This document shows positions 1 through 9,758 of a DNA stretch of 64,000 bases, piece after piece. The position numbers were made by a program, and so were the translations under genes. A model generated the notes under the pieces. The model did no database searches. It was not told the origin of the DNA and saw only the letters and a program-made list of their open reading frames with translations. The number at the start of each line of letters is the position of its first letter. Position 1 is the first letter of the stretch. This DNA is from Bacteroidota bacterium (GTDB lineage: Bacteria > Bacteroidota > Ignavibacteria > Ignavibacteriales > Ignavibacteriaceae): positions 1-64,000 of the forward strand of contig JAKAJV010000121.1 in assembly GCA_021813585.1 (NCBI GenBank). Direction: 5' to 3'.

Positions 1-32
1 TTTGATCGAATAATCCATCGCTTGGCTGTTAA

Positions 33-2972
33 TTGCAGAAGAAGAATTTCATTCTATATTTTATTTCGGCATTCTTGATTTTATCTTTTCAGGCAAGACC
101 CCAATCCAAGTGGTACGAAAAGGACATCGAGCATTTTAAAATAATTTACAGGGCTTCCCAGGCTTTCTTAGTTCCCCGCATAATAAAATCTGCCGAGACG
201 GCACTTAATTCCCTGATGAAAATTTTTAATTACACTCCAAGTGAAAAAATAGTTATCAGTCTATACGATGCAAGCGACTACGGCTTTGCATCGGCAACTA
301 CCGTCCCGGAAAATTTTATACGTCTTGAGATAGAGCCCTTTGAATATGCATATGAAAACATCCCTTACAACGAAAGGTTCCAGTGGGTATTGAGCCATGA
401 GCTTGTCCATGTTGTGGTAGATGACCATGCCTCTGATATAGAAGCGGCAACTAGGTCTATATTCTCCAAAGTAGCTCCGGAAAAAATAGAGCCGCTTTCA
501 ATTTTTTACAGCCTGCTAACCAACTACAGCAGGTACACTCCGCGCTGGCATCAGGAAGGCATAGCGGTATTTTTGGAAACCTGGCTTAGCGGCGGCTTCG
601 GCCGCGTACTTGGAAACTTTGATGAGATGTATTTCCGGACTATGGTAGCGGATTCAATGAAGTTCCCTTCGTACAACAAACTGGACGCAAAAAGCTCGCT
701 GACAAACTTTTTACTGGGAACTCTATATTATCTTTACGGACAGAGGTTTTGCACTTACCTCTCTATAAAGTACGGCTCTGATAGATTGATCGAATGGTTT
801 AAAGAAGAGCCTAATGATTTTTACGAAGGCTTTAAAAACAAATTTTATAAGGTTTACGGCATCGATATAGATGATGCATGGAATAATTTTATTGCTTATG
901 AAAAATCATTCCAAGAAGAAAATATAAAGAGGCTGTCGTCATCTAAATTAACTTCAATTAGAAAGCTGACAGATAAGCCCATCGGCTGGGTAACGGAGCC
1001 TTATTGGAACCCCGCAAACTCTTCGGTTATATTCGGGTACGACGGCCCGGATTATCTGGCTGGGATAAGGCGTTTAAAAATCTCCAATTCTGTTTCCGAA
1101 GAACTAGGTACACTGCCAACGCCAAGCCTCATCCGTGTAGCTTCTACCGCGTATGATGAAAAGCTCGGCTTGTTTTTTTACACTACCAAGAACAACGAAC
1201 TATACCGCGACATCAGGGTGATGGATGACTCTACCAGAGAATCTAAAATGCTTTTCGAAAATTGCAGGGTGGGAGATTTAACCGTCTCCCCGGTTAACCA
1301 CGATCTTTGGGGAGTTCTTCATTCGGATGCAGAAGCTTCGCTTGTTGTTTCCCCTTACCCGTACCGCAACCTTTTTCCTCTAATTAAGTTTAATGTTGAC
1401 GATGAAATTTTCGACCTGTCTATAAGTCCCGACGGAAAAAATTTAGCCGCCGTTCTGCACAGGTCGTCCGGGCAGCAGTTATTAATTTTAGTAAATGCTG
1501 ACAGCCTGAAAAAAGGCGGCTCATTTAAATATGAAACCGTTACCGACAAAGGCTCGCCTGAAAACCCGTCGTGGAGCCCCGACGGCAAATTCCTTTACTG
1601 GGATGCTTACGTGAACGGAGTTTCCAATATTTACAGGAGAGGCTTTACAGGCACAGATATTGAGCCCATGAGCAACACAATTAACGGATTGTTTATGCCG
1701 CTTTATATCAGCGCCGATTCTCTTTTTGCGTTTGAGTTTACGGCAGACGGATTTGTGCCCGTACTTATTCCTAATAAAACCGCCAGCTATTTGCCGGCGA
1801 TTCATTATCTGGGCGAAAGAATTGTTGAAAAGAATCCCGAAGTAACAAAATTAGCTCTGCCAGATCCGCCTCCAATCGAAGATTCAACAAAGGTTATAGG
1901 AAAAGATTATAACTCGCTCGCAAACCTAAAAGTACTAACCTTCATCCCGATTATTACCGGATTTCAGGATCAGAAGGTAATAGGCTTGTATACCCATATT
2001 TCCGATCCTCTTATCGTAAACGATCTTACTCTCGAACTTGGGTTTACTCCCTCCAGATCCAACAAGGAGATGCCGAGATACCACGTTAAAGCAAAGTACG
2101 AGTATAAAAAGAGACTGACTCTGGCAGTGAATTATAATGCGCCGGATTTTTACGATTTATTCAATACAAGAAAAAGAGGAATGATAGGTACCAAGCTTAC
2201 GCTCGGCTATACAAATTATTGGCTGTACGATAATCCGTTAAAGATTATGCAAACAGCCTCGCTTGATTATTACACCGGCGTCGAATACATTAACGATAAT
2301 CTTGTCCACGTTACGGTGCCCGATTTCTCGGTGCTTCAAACCACCTTCAATATAAAAAATTTAAGGAGAAGCATCGGCAGCATAGATATTGAAGAGGGTA
2401 ATGAATTCAATACGACGGCTATGGTCTTTGGCGCGGAAATGCCCAAGTGGAACGCAGCCGGACAAGTTTACGGCGAGTGGGATAACTATTCTACCTGGCT
2501 GTTCCCGCACAATATTTTCCATTTTAAAATAGCTTCCGGCTTTAGCGTGCGCACCAATATTTTAAACCAGGCCAAATTCTACTTTGGCGGTTTCGGCAAC
2601 AGGCAGGTAGAAGACATTGATGTGAACCAGTACAGAAGCGTGTTTCGTTTGCCCGGCATACCAATCTACAGTTTAAGCGCCGAGGATTTTGGAAAGCTTA
2701 TGCTGGAAAATGTGCTGCCGCCCTTAAGGTTTAGCGATGCCGTTATAGGTCAACATTATTTGAGCCACATTAGCATGTCTTTTTATTCGGAAGGGCTGCT
2801 GCTGCATTCGTCTCAGCAGAAAGAATGGGTTGATATCGGCAGCCAATTGAATCTTGTTTTCAGGCATTGGTATAATCTTGAATCCACATTATCTGCCGGT
2901 ATTGCCAAGGCATGGTATAAAGGTGGTAATTCATGGGAATGGTTCATTTCGTACAAGCTGTTAAGAAATTGA
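33..2972 (+). CDS. Secreted HExxH metalloprotease with PD40 propeller and C-terminal barrel
   Basis: Predicted surface zinc metallopeptidase of 979 residues. Residues 1-23 form a signal peptide. The zinc-binding motif HELVH is at 122-126, and a Glu in HQEGIA (E175) probably supplies the third ligand, as in gluzincins. Residues ~310-620 carry TolB/PD40-like propeller blades (ISPDGK, WSPDGK). The C-terminal third alternates aromatic beta-strands like an outer-membrane barrel and ends in a strand (FISYKLLRN). The start is TTG because an in-frame TAA lies immediately upstream (30-32); the upstream gene, outside the window, may end there. Family membership is from motifs; the substrate is unknown. 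The barrel assignment is inference from strand pattern. Confidence 0.75.
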   Translation: MQKKNFILYFISAFLILSFQARPQSKWYEKDIEHFKIIYRASQAFLVPRIIKSAETALNSLMKIFNYTPSEKIVISLYDASDYGFASATTVPENFIRLEIEPFEYAYENIPYNERFQWVLSHELVHVVVDDHASDIEAATRSIFSKVAPEKIEPLSIFYSLLTNYSRYTPRWHQEGIAVFLETWLSGGFGRVLGNFDEMYFRTMVADSMKFPSYNKLDAKSSLTNFLLGTLYYLYGQRFCTYLSIKYGSDRLIEWFKEEPNDFYEGFKNKFYKVYGIDIDDAWNNFIAYEKSFQEENIKRLSSSKLTSIRKLTDKPIGWVTEPYWNPANSSVIFGYDGPDYLAGIRRLKISNSVSEELGTLPTPSLIRVASTAYDEKLGLFFYTTKNNELYRDIRVMDDSTRESKMLFENCRVGDLTVSPVNHDLWGVLHSDAEASLVVSPYPYRNLFPLIKFNVDDEIFDLSISPDGKNLAAVLHRSSGQQLLILVNADSLKKGGSFKYETVTDKGSPENPSWSPDGKFLYWDAYVNGVSNIYRRGFTGTDIEPMSNTINGLFMPLYISADSLFAFEFTADGFVPVLIPNKTASYLPAIHYLGERIVEKNPEVTKLALPDPPPIEDSTKVIGKDYNSLANLKVLTFIPIITGFQDQKVIGLYTHISDPLIVNDLTLELGFTPSRSNKEMPRYHVKAKYEYKKRLTLAVNYNAPDFYDLFNTRKRGMIGTKLTLGYTNYWLYDNPLKIMQTASLDYYTGVEYINDNLVHVTVPDFSVLQTTFNIKNLRRSIGSIDIEEGNEFNTTAMVFGAEMPKWNAAGQVYGEWDNYSTWLFPHNIFHFKIASGFSVRTNILNQAKFYFGGFGNRQVEDIDVNQYRSVFRLPGIPIYSLSAEDFGKLMLENVLPPLRFSDAVIGQHYLSHISMSFYSEGLLLHSSQQKEWVDIGSQLNLVFRHWYNLESTLSAGIAKAWYKGGNSWEWFISYKLLRN

Positions 2973-3224
2973 AAAATGAAGCCTTTAAAAATATTTTTTC
3001 TGTTAGACGATTGATTTTTTGATATTTTTAGACTTATTTAAGTAAGGCTTTATTAAAGTTTCCTGTCTTTTTTGCAAATAGTAGTTGTTCCGGAAAAGTT
3101 CAAGTTATGCTGGCAGCGGATAAGTGGTCATAATAAATTTGTTTTCAAGAGGGTTATATCGCAGATCATAGCAACCAAAACTAGATAAAATTAAGTTAGA
3201 AGAATAAAAACAATCGATATTCTT

Positions 3225-4466
3225 TTGTCGGACATTACATTAGATATTATACAGAGGATCTTAGTTAATTACTTCGATAAGTCGCAGATAACGGAATTTA
3301 AAGAAGTATTAAAGAGAGCCTCGCAATCTGCCAAAAAAACTCCGCGCTCAATTGCTTCCCCCGAAAAAGAACAGCTAAATACAAAACTGATTGGCGATGA
3401 TGTTTTCCTTTCGCAAGTTGACTTGCTTATTACCTTTGCCAACGAGAGGCTGCAGAGCTCCAAGCTGATTGAATTCCTTTTGTTCCTGGGAGAAACTTGC
3501 ATTGCTCACGGCGAGCTTAACGTATCGTGCAGAATATATGATAACATACTTTCGATTGTTAATAAAGACAAAGCGCTGGAAAATATTGCTGCTCACTCCC
3601 TGCTGGCTTTAGGCGAAATTTACAGCCGGCAGGCGCTGTGGGAAAAAAGTATAGATCATATTAACAGCGCCAAGAGGTTGTTTAACAGGCAAAAAGATTT
3701 AAGAGGAATAGCTAAATGCAACAACCTGCTGGGCACAATATACGGAGACAGAGGCAATATTAGAAAGGCGCAGAGCTGCTTTGAGAACAGCTTAACTTTT
3801 CTCGACCTTAAAAAAGATATCGCACTGATCGGGATGGTAGAGACCAATCTCGGCATCCTGAATAATATTCAGGGCAACCACAACGAAGCACACACCTTCT
3901 ACCAGAGAGCACTTGTAAAGTACAGCCAGTTAAAAGACTCTAGAAGGATTTGCCAGTTAAGGCACAACATGGGGATGCTTCAAACTCAGAAAGGAGAATT
4001 TGAATCAGCACTTGCAGAGTTCGATGCCAGCATTGCGATTGCAATTAAGGCCAGCTATCTACCCGACCTGGCTTTATCTTATTTAAGCAAAGCATATATT
4101 TACGCCCAGATGAACGACTTCCCGCTCGCCATGGCCTTTGCAGACAAATCGATGGACATATGTCATAAGATTAACGACAGGCTTTCGATTGCCGACCTTT
4201 ATAAAATTAAAGGCATCGTGGAAAGAAAGCTTAAGCATTATGATCTGGCCAAAAGCTACTTACTTACCAGTTTAAGGATTAATATCGAACTGGAAAATCC
4301 CCTCAATCAAGCCGAGAGTTTGTATGAAATGGGTATTCTTAACCTGGAGACTGACATGAAAGAAGAAGCAGCCGAAAATCTTCAGTCCGCCCTTGTTTAT
4401 TTTAAAAAGATGAGAGCAAACTTTATGGTAGAAAAAGTAAAAGAACTGCTTTCCGGGATTTCTTAA
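3225..4466 (+). CDS. Tetratricopeptide-repeat protein
   Basis: A 413-residue soluble protein built mainly of TPR helices from about residue 120 to 410, at least seven repeats (for example NNLLGTIYGDRGNIRKAQSC, then LGILNNIQGNHNEA). The N-terminal ~110 residues are less regular and have no recognisable domain. There is no signal peptide, so it is probably cytoplasmic and acts as a protein-binding scaffold. The TTG start is the only reasonable one near the beginning of the coding frame. It lies 226 bases upstream of two sensor kinases on the same strand, which suggests, without proving, that it takes part in the same signalling pathway. Confidence 0.75.
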   Translation: MSDITLDIIQRILVNYFDKSQITEFKEVLKRASQSAKKTPRSIASPEKEQLNTKLIGDDVFLSQVDLLITFANERLQSSKLIEFLLFLGETCIAHGELNVSCRIYDNILSIVNKDKALENIAAHSLLALGEIYSRQALWEKSIDHINSAKRLFNRQKDLRGIAKCNNLLGTIYGDRGNIRKAQSCFENSLTFLDLKKDIALIGMVETNLGILNNIQGNHNEAHTFYQRALVKYSQLKDSRRICQLRHNMGMLQTQKGEFESALAEFDASIAIAIKASYLPDLALSYLSKAYIYAQMNDFPLAMAFADKSMDICHKINDRLSIADLYKIKGIVERKLKHYDLAKSYLLTSLRINIELENPLNQAESLYEMGILNLETDMKEEAAENLQSALVYFKKMRANFMVEKVKELLSGIS

Positions 4467-4692
4467 ATATTTTTTTACGGTTCAAGCAAATTAAAGCCCG
4501 GCGGAATTCTTTTGTTGCATTTGTCTCTTGGGAAAAAAGAATTAACCCTGTTTTCTTTTTGACAACACGATTGAAAAAAAACTAAAAAATATTGGACTAA
4601 ATGCCGCAGTAATCATTTTGAATTAAAGCTTAATATCTTATATTGTTCGTAGTAGCTTTAATGTTTTTTTATATGTGTAAAGAGCCCGGCAG

Positions 4693-6000
4693 ATGAAGTT
4701 TTCCGAATTCAAGAAAAATATAGATAACCTGGACAAAGAGCTTCTGGCTGCGGAAGCTTCCAGCGAGAAGGTACGCAACCTAGAGGTTATTCTAGGCATT
4801 GTTAAAAGTATTAATAGCACCTTAATACTTGAAGATGTTCTGGAGCTTGTTCTGAAGAATGCAATTAAAATTACCAATTCAGAGCGCGGATTCATCGTAT
4901 TAAGAGATTCTTACGACAAGCTGGAATATAAGCTGGGCCTTAGCTACAACGGCGAACAATTATCCGAAGAAATGTTTAACATAAGCACTACCGTTGTGCA
5001 CGACGTGTTTAGAACCGGCCAGTCAAAATTTATAGAAGGCGCCCAGAGCGATACCGATAACGACCCCAGCAAAAGCATTTTAAAACTGGAATTGCAAACC
5101 ATCCTTTGCTCTCCTCTTATTACCGAAGATAAAAAGATAGGTGTTGTATATGTGGACAGCAGGCACCTCCACAGGATTAAAGAGCGGGAGATAACCGATA
5201 CTTTTGAAATTCTTGCCGGCCAGGCCGCTACCGCCATTAGGAACGCACAACTGTACAACGGACAGATTAGCGCCTACAACGCTTTGAACGAAGCCAACAT
5301 TCAGCTTATTCAATCCGAAAGAAAGGCTCTCAAGTCCAGCATCGATTCTGAGATCGGCCAGTCGCTGCAGGGGCTGGTTCATCTGGCTCTTCTGGAAACC
5401 GAAAGCTTAATGCGCACGATTGAAAAGACCCAAAGGGAAAACGAAGATACCGGAACAAATAATAATCTAATCCTCTTCGATAGGCTTAAATTAAAAACTA
5501 AAGTTACCGTAGACAGCATCAGGAATATCCAGAAATACGCGCAGGTGTTAATCGAAACTTCCATTATGAATCTTAATAAGGATACCGGAGATTTAAACAG
5601 AACGATTCAATCGGTAATAAAATATTTATCTCCGATGCGGAAGTTTTACCGGATTGTCTTTAAAACCGAATTTAACGCCATCCCGCTGTGCAATTACGAC
5701 TCCGAGCAAATCCAGCATCTGCTCGTTCATCTTTTTAATAATTCTGCCGAAGCCAGGAACGACGCAACGATAATTATCCGGTCGTTCTATAAAGATAATT
5801 ATATTTTCGTCCAGGTTGAAGATAACGGCCCGGGCTTTCCGCTGGGCAAAATAAATCCTTTTTACGAAGTTATATCCGAGGGCAAGACCAGTTACGGCTT
5901 ATATTTATGTAAGAGCATTATCGACCGGCATAACGGGCAAATAGAAATTATGGATAAAAGGCCGGGCGCCACTATTCAATTTTCACTACCGGTAAATTAG
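4693..6000 (+). CDS. GAF-domain sensor histidine-kinase-like protein, atypical H-box
   Basis: Cytoplasmic 435-residue sensor. A GAF domain spans about 35-190 (ERGFIVLRD, then VVYVDS near 151-156). A helical linker (200-310) sits where the dimerisation domain should be, but it has no standard H-E/H-D phospho-acceptor motif; H230 in LVHLALLE is the only attractive candidate. The ATPase domain is recognisable: N-box HLFNNSAEA at 346-354, G1 box DNGPGF at 377-382, and G2-like TSYGLYLC at 399-406. The next gene, a hybrid kinase, begins 4 bases after this stop, so the two are almost certainly co-transcribed. It could be a kinase with a divergent phospho-site or an ATPase partner of the neighbouring kinase. 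Confidence 0.75.
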   Translation: MKFSEFKKNIDNLDKELLAAEASSEKVRNLEVILGIVKSINSTLILEDVLELVLKNAIKITNSERGFIVLRDSYDKLEYKLGLSYNGEQLSEEMFNISTTVVHDVFRTGQSKFIEGAQSDTDNDPSKSILKLELQTILCSPLITEDKKIGVVYVDSRHLHRIKEREITDTFEILAGQAATAIRNAQLYNGQISAYNALNEANIQLIQSERKALKSSIDSEIGQSLQGLVHLALLETESLMRTIEKTQRENEDTGTNNNLILFDRLKLKTKVTVDSIRNIQKYAQVLIETSIMNLNKDTGDLNRTIQSVIKYLSPMRKFYRIVFKTEFNAIPLCNYDSEQIQHLLVHLFNNSAEARNDATIIIRSFYKDNYIFVQVEDNGPGFPLGKINPFYEVISEGKTSYGLYLCKSIIDRHNGQIEIMDKRPGATIQFSLPVN

Positions 6001-6004
6001 GTGT

Positions 6005-7531
6005 ATGTCAGAATCGATTATTAAATATTTTAGACTGCTTTACGACCAGATACCTTTCCCTGTTCAGGTAATTAACGAAGAGGGAAGGATAGTTTATGTT
6101 AATCAGGTATTTACTGCGCAGTGGGGATATAACATATCCGAGCTGAACGAATATAAAATTTTTAACGATATAGAACTTAAGAGAAGCGGTGCCCATGCAA
6201 TGATTCTGGAAGCCTTTGAAAAAGGCAGCCAGAAGTCCTTCAACAATTACGCAGACTCTTTGTTGAAAAGCAAAGAGGTTACTCTCCCGGTGTTCAAAAC
6301 AAAAATTTTCCCAGTTAAGTTTGAAGGCAGGGCATTCGTCGTCCTATTTCACGAAGACCAGACGGAAATAGTTCTGTCGGAAGAAGAAGTTAAGAAGGCC
6401 AGGGACGGCAACAAGGAAGCCGAGCGCCTTAAGGATACTTTCCTTACAGTGCTTTCTCATGAGCTCCGCACGCCGCTCAATATCGTTCTCGGCTACTCCT
6501 CGATAATTAAGGAAAGCATGAAGGATAAAATCAGCTCCGAGGATAGGATATATATAGACAACCTTTACAGCGGCAGTGAGCGCTTATATAAAAGCATAAC
6601 TCAAATGCTGGAGTTCGCCCAGATTGAAGCGGGCAAGTACGTGCTTAACCTTGAGCCGACGGATATCGTCTCGGTTATTAAAACATGCATCGATATAAAT
6701 AAAAAGAACGCCGAGGATAAGAAGCTCGATCTTAAAACCAAGTTCCCCGGCAAAAAGGTTTATGTAGATGCAGACCCGCAGAGCCTTGAGAGCGCGGTTA
6801 ACAACCTTTTAAACAATGCCGTTAAGTTTACACGACAGGGCTTTGTTGAAATTGAAATTGATGTTCTTAAGGACAGGGATCTTGCAATATGCAGAATAAA
6901 AGATTCCGGAGTAGGCATATCGCCGGAATATCTCGATCATCTGTTCAGTCCGTTCAGCCAGGAAGATTTGAATATCGGCAGGAACTTTGAGGGCAACGGT
7001 CTCGGGCTGGCGCTATCCAAAAGATATATTGAAAAGATGGGCGGCTCTCTGCTTGTAGACAGCATTAAGGGCGTCGGCTCAACGTTTTCCTTCACCCTTC
7101 CGCTTTCGGCAGGCTCAACTAAAAAAGGCAGAAGCACCGGCGGCGATAAAAAGGAAGACCTGTCGGGAATATTAATGATCGACGATCTAAGCGAATCGTT
7201 CGACTTGCTGTCGGCATTTCTTAAGAACAGCTATTCTTTAATAAACCATAATTTGAAGTCGTTTAATCTCGGGATACTGGACAGCAGCAATTTTAATTTT
7301 GTTATTATAGATGTTAATCAAAGCCAATGGGACCAGTGCCTAAAGCTTACAAAAGAAATAAAGCAGCACGATCCTTTGAAGAGGCCGATAATAATTATTT
7401 CCAACGAATATGTCGATGATAAGATTAAGCAATTCTACGACACCGGGATTTCCAAGTTCATCGTCAAGCCTTTTTCGAAAAATATTTTGTTAAGGGCTTT
7501 TGAAGAAATAAAATCCGGTAAATCTATTTAA
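6005..7531 (+). CDS. PAS-domain hybrid sensor histidine kinase with C-terminal receiver
   Basis: A 508-residue soluble hybrid kinase. A PAS domain occupies ~8-120 (GRIVYVNQVF). The HisKA H-box is SHELRTPLN with phospho-acceptor H152. The HATPase domain has N-box NNLLNNAVKF (264-274), D300 in DSGVG and the G2 box GNGLGLAL (330-337). A short linker leads to a divergent receiver (388-505): acidic pair D393/D394, likely phospho-acceptor D436 in VIID, S466 and invariant-type K488 in VKPF. No membrane segments are present, so it senses an intracellular signal. It starts 4 bases after the GAF-kinase gene, indicating an operon and possibly a kinase pair. Confidence 0.85.
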   Translation: MSESIIKYFRLLYDQIPFPVQVINEEGRIVYVNQVFTAQWGYNISELNEYKIFNDIELKRSGAHAMILEAFEKGSQKSFNNYADSLLKSKEVTLPVFKTKIFPVKFEGRAFVVLFHEDQTEIVLSEEEVKKARDGNKEAERLKDTFLTVLSHELRTPLNIVLGYSSIIKESMKDKISSEDRIYIDNLYSGSERLYKSITQMLEFAQIEAGKYVLNLEPTDIVSVIKTCIDINKKNAEDKKLDLKTKFPGKKVYVDADPQSLESAVNNLLNNAVKFTRQGFVEIEIDVLKDRDLAICRIKDSGVGISPEYLDHLFSPFSQEDLNIGRNFEGNGLGLALSKRYIEKMGGSLLVDSIKGVGSTFSFTLPLSAGSTKKGRSTGGDKKEDLSGILMIDDLSESFDLLSAFLKNSYSLINHNLKSFNLGILDSSNFNFVIIDVNQSQWDQCLKLTKEIKQHDPLKRPIIIISNEYVDDKIKQFYDTGISKFIVKPFSKNILLRAFEEIKSGKSI

Positions 7532-7633
7532 ACGCCTATTTTGGAACTTGCCAAGCTTCTTAAAATTTTTATTATGAATATGCGGTTATTTAATTTTAAG
7601 TAAAGACTCAAAAAAATAAATCAAGGTTCTGCT

Positions 7634-9316
7634 ATGCCTTATTTGAATGACTTAAAAAACAAGGTTCAAAGCGCCTACCAGGAATGGGAGAAAAACAGCT
7701 ACCAAAAGTCGCTTAAAGATAATCCCGAAAGGCAAAAGCATTTTACAACCTCGTCGTTCAAGGAAGTTAATGCGCTCTATTCTCCGATGGATGTTAGCCT
7801 CGGCGATTATCTAGCCAAGCTTAATTTTCCAGGAAGGTATCCTTATACGCGCGGCATTCAGCCGACTATGTACCGCGGAAGACTGTGGACTATGCGGCAG
7901 TACGCAGGCTTCGGCACGGCGAAAGAATCTAACGAAAGATACAGGTATTTGCTTTCTCACGGCACATCGGGCCTGTCGGTAGCGTTCGATCTGCCGACAC
8001 AAATTGGCTACGACAGCGACGACCCGGCTGCGCTTGGAGAAGTAGGCAAGGTTGGAGTTGCGATAGATACCCTTGCCGATATGGAAATTCTTTTTGATAA
8101 GATCCCGCTGGAAAAAATTTCAACTTCGATGACGATAAATGCATCTGCCCCGGTGCTGCTGGCAATGTATATTGCCGTTGCCGAAAAGCAAGGAATAGGT
8201 AAAAGCCGGATAAGCGGAACTATACAGAACGATATTTTAAAAGAGTACATTGCGCGCGGTACGTATATTTACCCGCCCAAAGCTTCGATGAGATTAATAA
8301 CAAACGTGTTCGAGTACTGCTCAAAGGAAGTTCCCAGGTGGAATTCAATCTCCATCTCCGGATATCATATAAGAGAAGCAGGCTCTACCGCCTCGCAGGA
8401 AGTAGGCTTTACTCTTGCCAACGGCATTGCATATGTTCAGGCTGCTTTAAACGCTGGCCTGGATGTGGATGATTTTGCCGGGCAGCTTTCATTTTTCTTT
8501 AACTCGCACAGCGATCTGTTCGAGGAAGTTGCAAAGTTTAGGGCTGCCAGAAGGCTTTGGGCAAAAATTATGAAGGAGCGGTTCGGCGCCAGGAAAGACA
8601 GGTCCATGATGCTCAGGTTCCACTCGCAGACTGCCGGCTCAACCTTAACAGCCCAGCAGGCAGACAACAATATCGTTCGCGTTGCGGTTCAAGCTTTGGC
8701 AGCCGTTCTGGGCGGTGCGCAGAGCCTTCATACCAATTCTAAAGATGAAGCGCTGGCATTGCCTACGGAAAATTCGGTAATGACTGCATTAAGGACGCAG
8801 CAGATTATAGCATACGAGAGCGGCGTTGCAAATACGATCGATCCTTTAGCCGGCTCTTACTATGTGGAATCTATGACCGACCGGATAGAGAGCGAAGCCG
8901 AAGAATACATCCGGAAGATAGACTCGTTGGGCGGAATGGTTCAGGCCATTGAGTCCGGCTTCGTTCAGAAGGAAATACAGGATGCGGCATACAAATACGA
9001 AAGAGAGATTGAAGCCGGCCAGAGAGTAATCGTCGGTGTAAACAAATTCCAGATTGAAGAAGATAGGAAGCCTGATTTGTTAAAGATTGACGAGAAGGTT
9101 CAGGAAGAACAGATAAGTTTTCTAAAAAAAGTCCGTGCCGGAAGAGATAACAAAAAAGTGAAGGAAGCATTAAAAGCGCTGGGCAGCGCAGCCGCGGGCG
9201 ATGAAAATTTGATACCGTTCATTCTTGATGCAGTTAAGGCATATGCAAGCGTAGGAGAGGTTTGCGATTCAATGCGCGAAGTCTTCGGCGAGTACAGGGA
9301 GCGTGTTGTACTTTAA
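7634..9316 (+). CDS. mcmA1: Methylmalonyl-CoA mutase catalytic (N-terminal) subunit
   Basis: 560-residue catalytic domain of methylmalonyl-CoA mutase, which interconverts succinyl-CoA and (R)-methylmalonyl-CoA. The substrate-binding signature [19 protein letters not shown] is at 72-90, followed by [17 protein letters not shown], and the active-site Tyr-His pair is Y244-H245 in [11 protein letters not shown]. The polypeptide ends before any cobalamin-binding (DxHxxG) domain, so this is the split form whose B12 subunit is encoded elsewhere. A methylmalonyl-CoA epimerase follows 31 bases downstream, matching a propionate/methylmalonyl pathway operon. A related acyl-CoA mutase specificity cannot be excluded by eye. 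Confidence 0.9.
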   Translation: MPYLNDLKNKVQSAYQEWEKNSYQKSLKDNPERQKHFTTSSFKEVNALYSPMDVSLGDYLAKLNFPGRYPYTRGIQPTMYRGRLWTMRQYAGFGTAKESNERYRYLLSHGTSGLSVAFDLPTQIGYDSDDPAALGEVGKVGVAIDTLADMEILFDKIPLEKISTSMTINASAPVLLAMYIAVAEKQGIGKSRISGTIQNDILKEYIARGTYIYPPKASMRLITNVFEYCSKEVPRWNSISISGYHIREAGSTASQEVGFTLANGIAYVQAALNAGLDVDDFAGQLSFFFNSHSDLFEEVAKFRAARRLWAKIMKERFGARKDRSMMLRFHSQTAGSTLTAQQADNNIVRVAVQALAAVLGGAQSLHTNSKDEALALPTENSVMTALRTQQIIAYESGVANTIDPLAGSYYVESMTDRIESEAEEYIRKIDSLGGMVQAIESGFVQKEIQDAAYKYEREIEAGQRVIVGVNKFQIEEDRKPDLLKIDEKVQEEQISFLKKVRAGRDNKKVKEALKALGSAAAGDENLIPFILDAVKAYASVGEVCDSMREVFGEYRERVVL

Positions 9317-9347
9317 TTTTTGAAAATAATTTTAGTGCAGGTGTTAA

Positions 9348-9752
9348 ATGCAAGTTACACACATTGAGCATATCGGTATTGCCGTAAAAAGCCTGGAAGA
9401 CTCGATAAAGTTTTACGAAGAAGTGCTGGGCTTAAAATGCTACTCTATTGAGGAAGTGAAAGATCAAAAGGTAAGGACCGCATTTTTTTTGATCGGGAAA
9501 ACAAAAATTGAATTGCTCGAATCTACGGAAGAGGGTGGGCCGGTAGACAAGTTTATAGAAAAGAAAGGCGAGGGGATTCATCACCTTGCGTTTGCAGTTG
9601 ATGATTTGAAAAAAGCATTAATGGAAGCCGAAGAGAAAGGGGTGCAATTAATTGATAATAGGCCCCGGAAAGGCGCCGAGGGTCTGGATATTGTCTTCAT
9701 CCATCCTAAATCTGCATTCGGAGTATTAACCGAACTTTGTGAAAAGAAATAG
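9348..9752 (+). CDS. mce: Methylmalonyl-CoA epimerase
   Basis: 134-residue glyoxalase/VOC-fold protein that interconverts the (R) and (S) forms of methylmalonyl-CoA and so supplies the mutase encoded upstream. Two beta-alpha-beta-beta-beta halves are visible. Metal ligands expected for the family appear in THIEHIGIAV (His near residue 7), HHLAF (His ~83) and the C-terminal LTELCEK Glu (~131). The length is normal for bacterial epimerases. The 31-base gap to the mutase and the 6-base gap to the following membrane gene indicate one transcript. Confidence 0.9.
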   Translation: MQVTHIEHIGIAVKSLEDSIKFYEEVLGLKCYSIEEVKDQKVRTAFFLIGKTKIELLESTEEGGPVDKFIEKKGEGIHHLAFAVDDLKKALMEAEEKGVQLIDNRPRKGAEGLDIVFIHPKSAFGVLTELCEKK

Positions 9753-9758
9753 AAAGTT

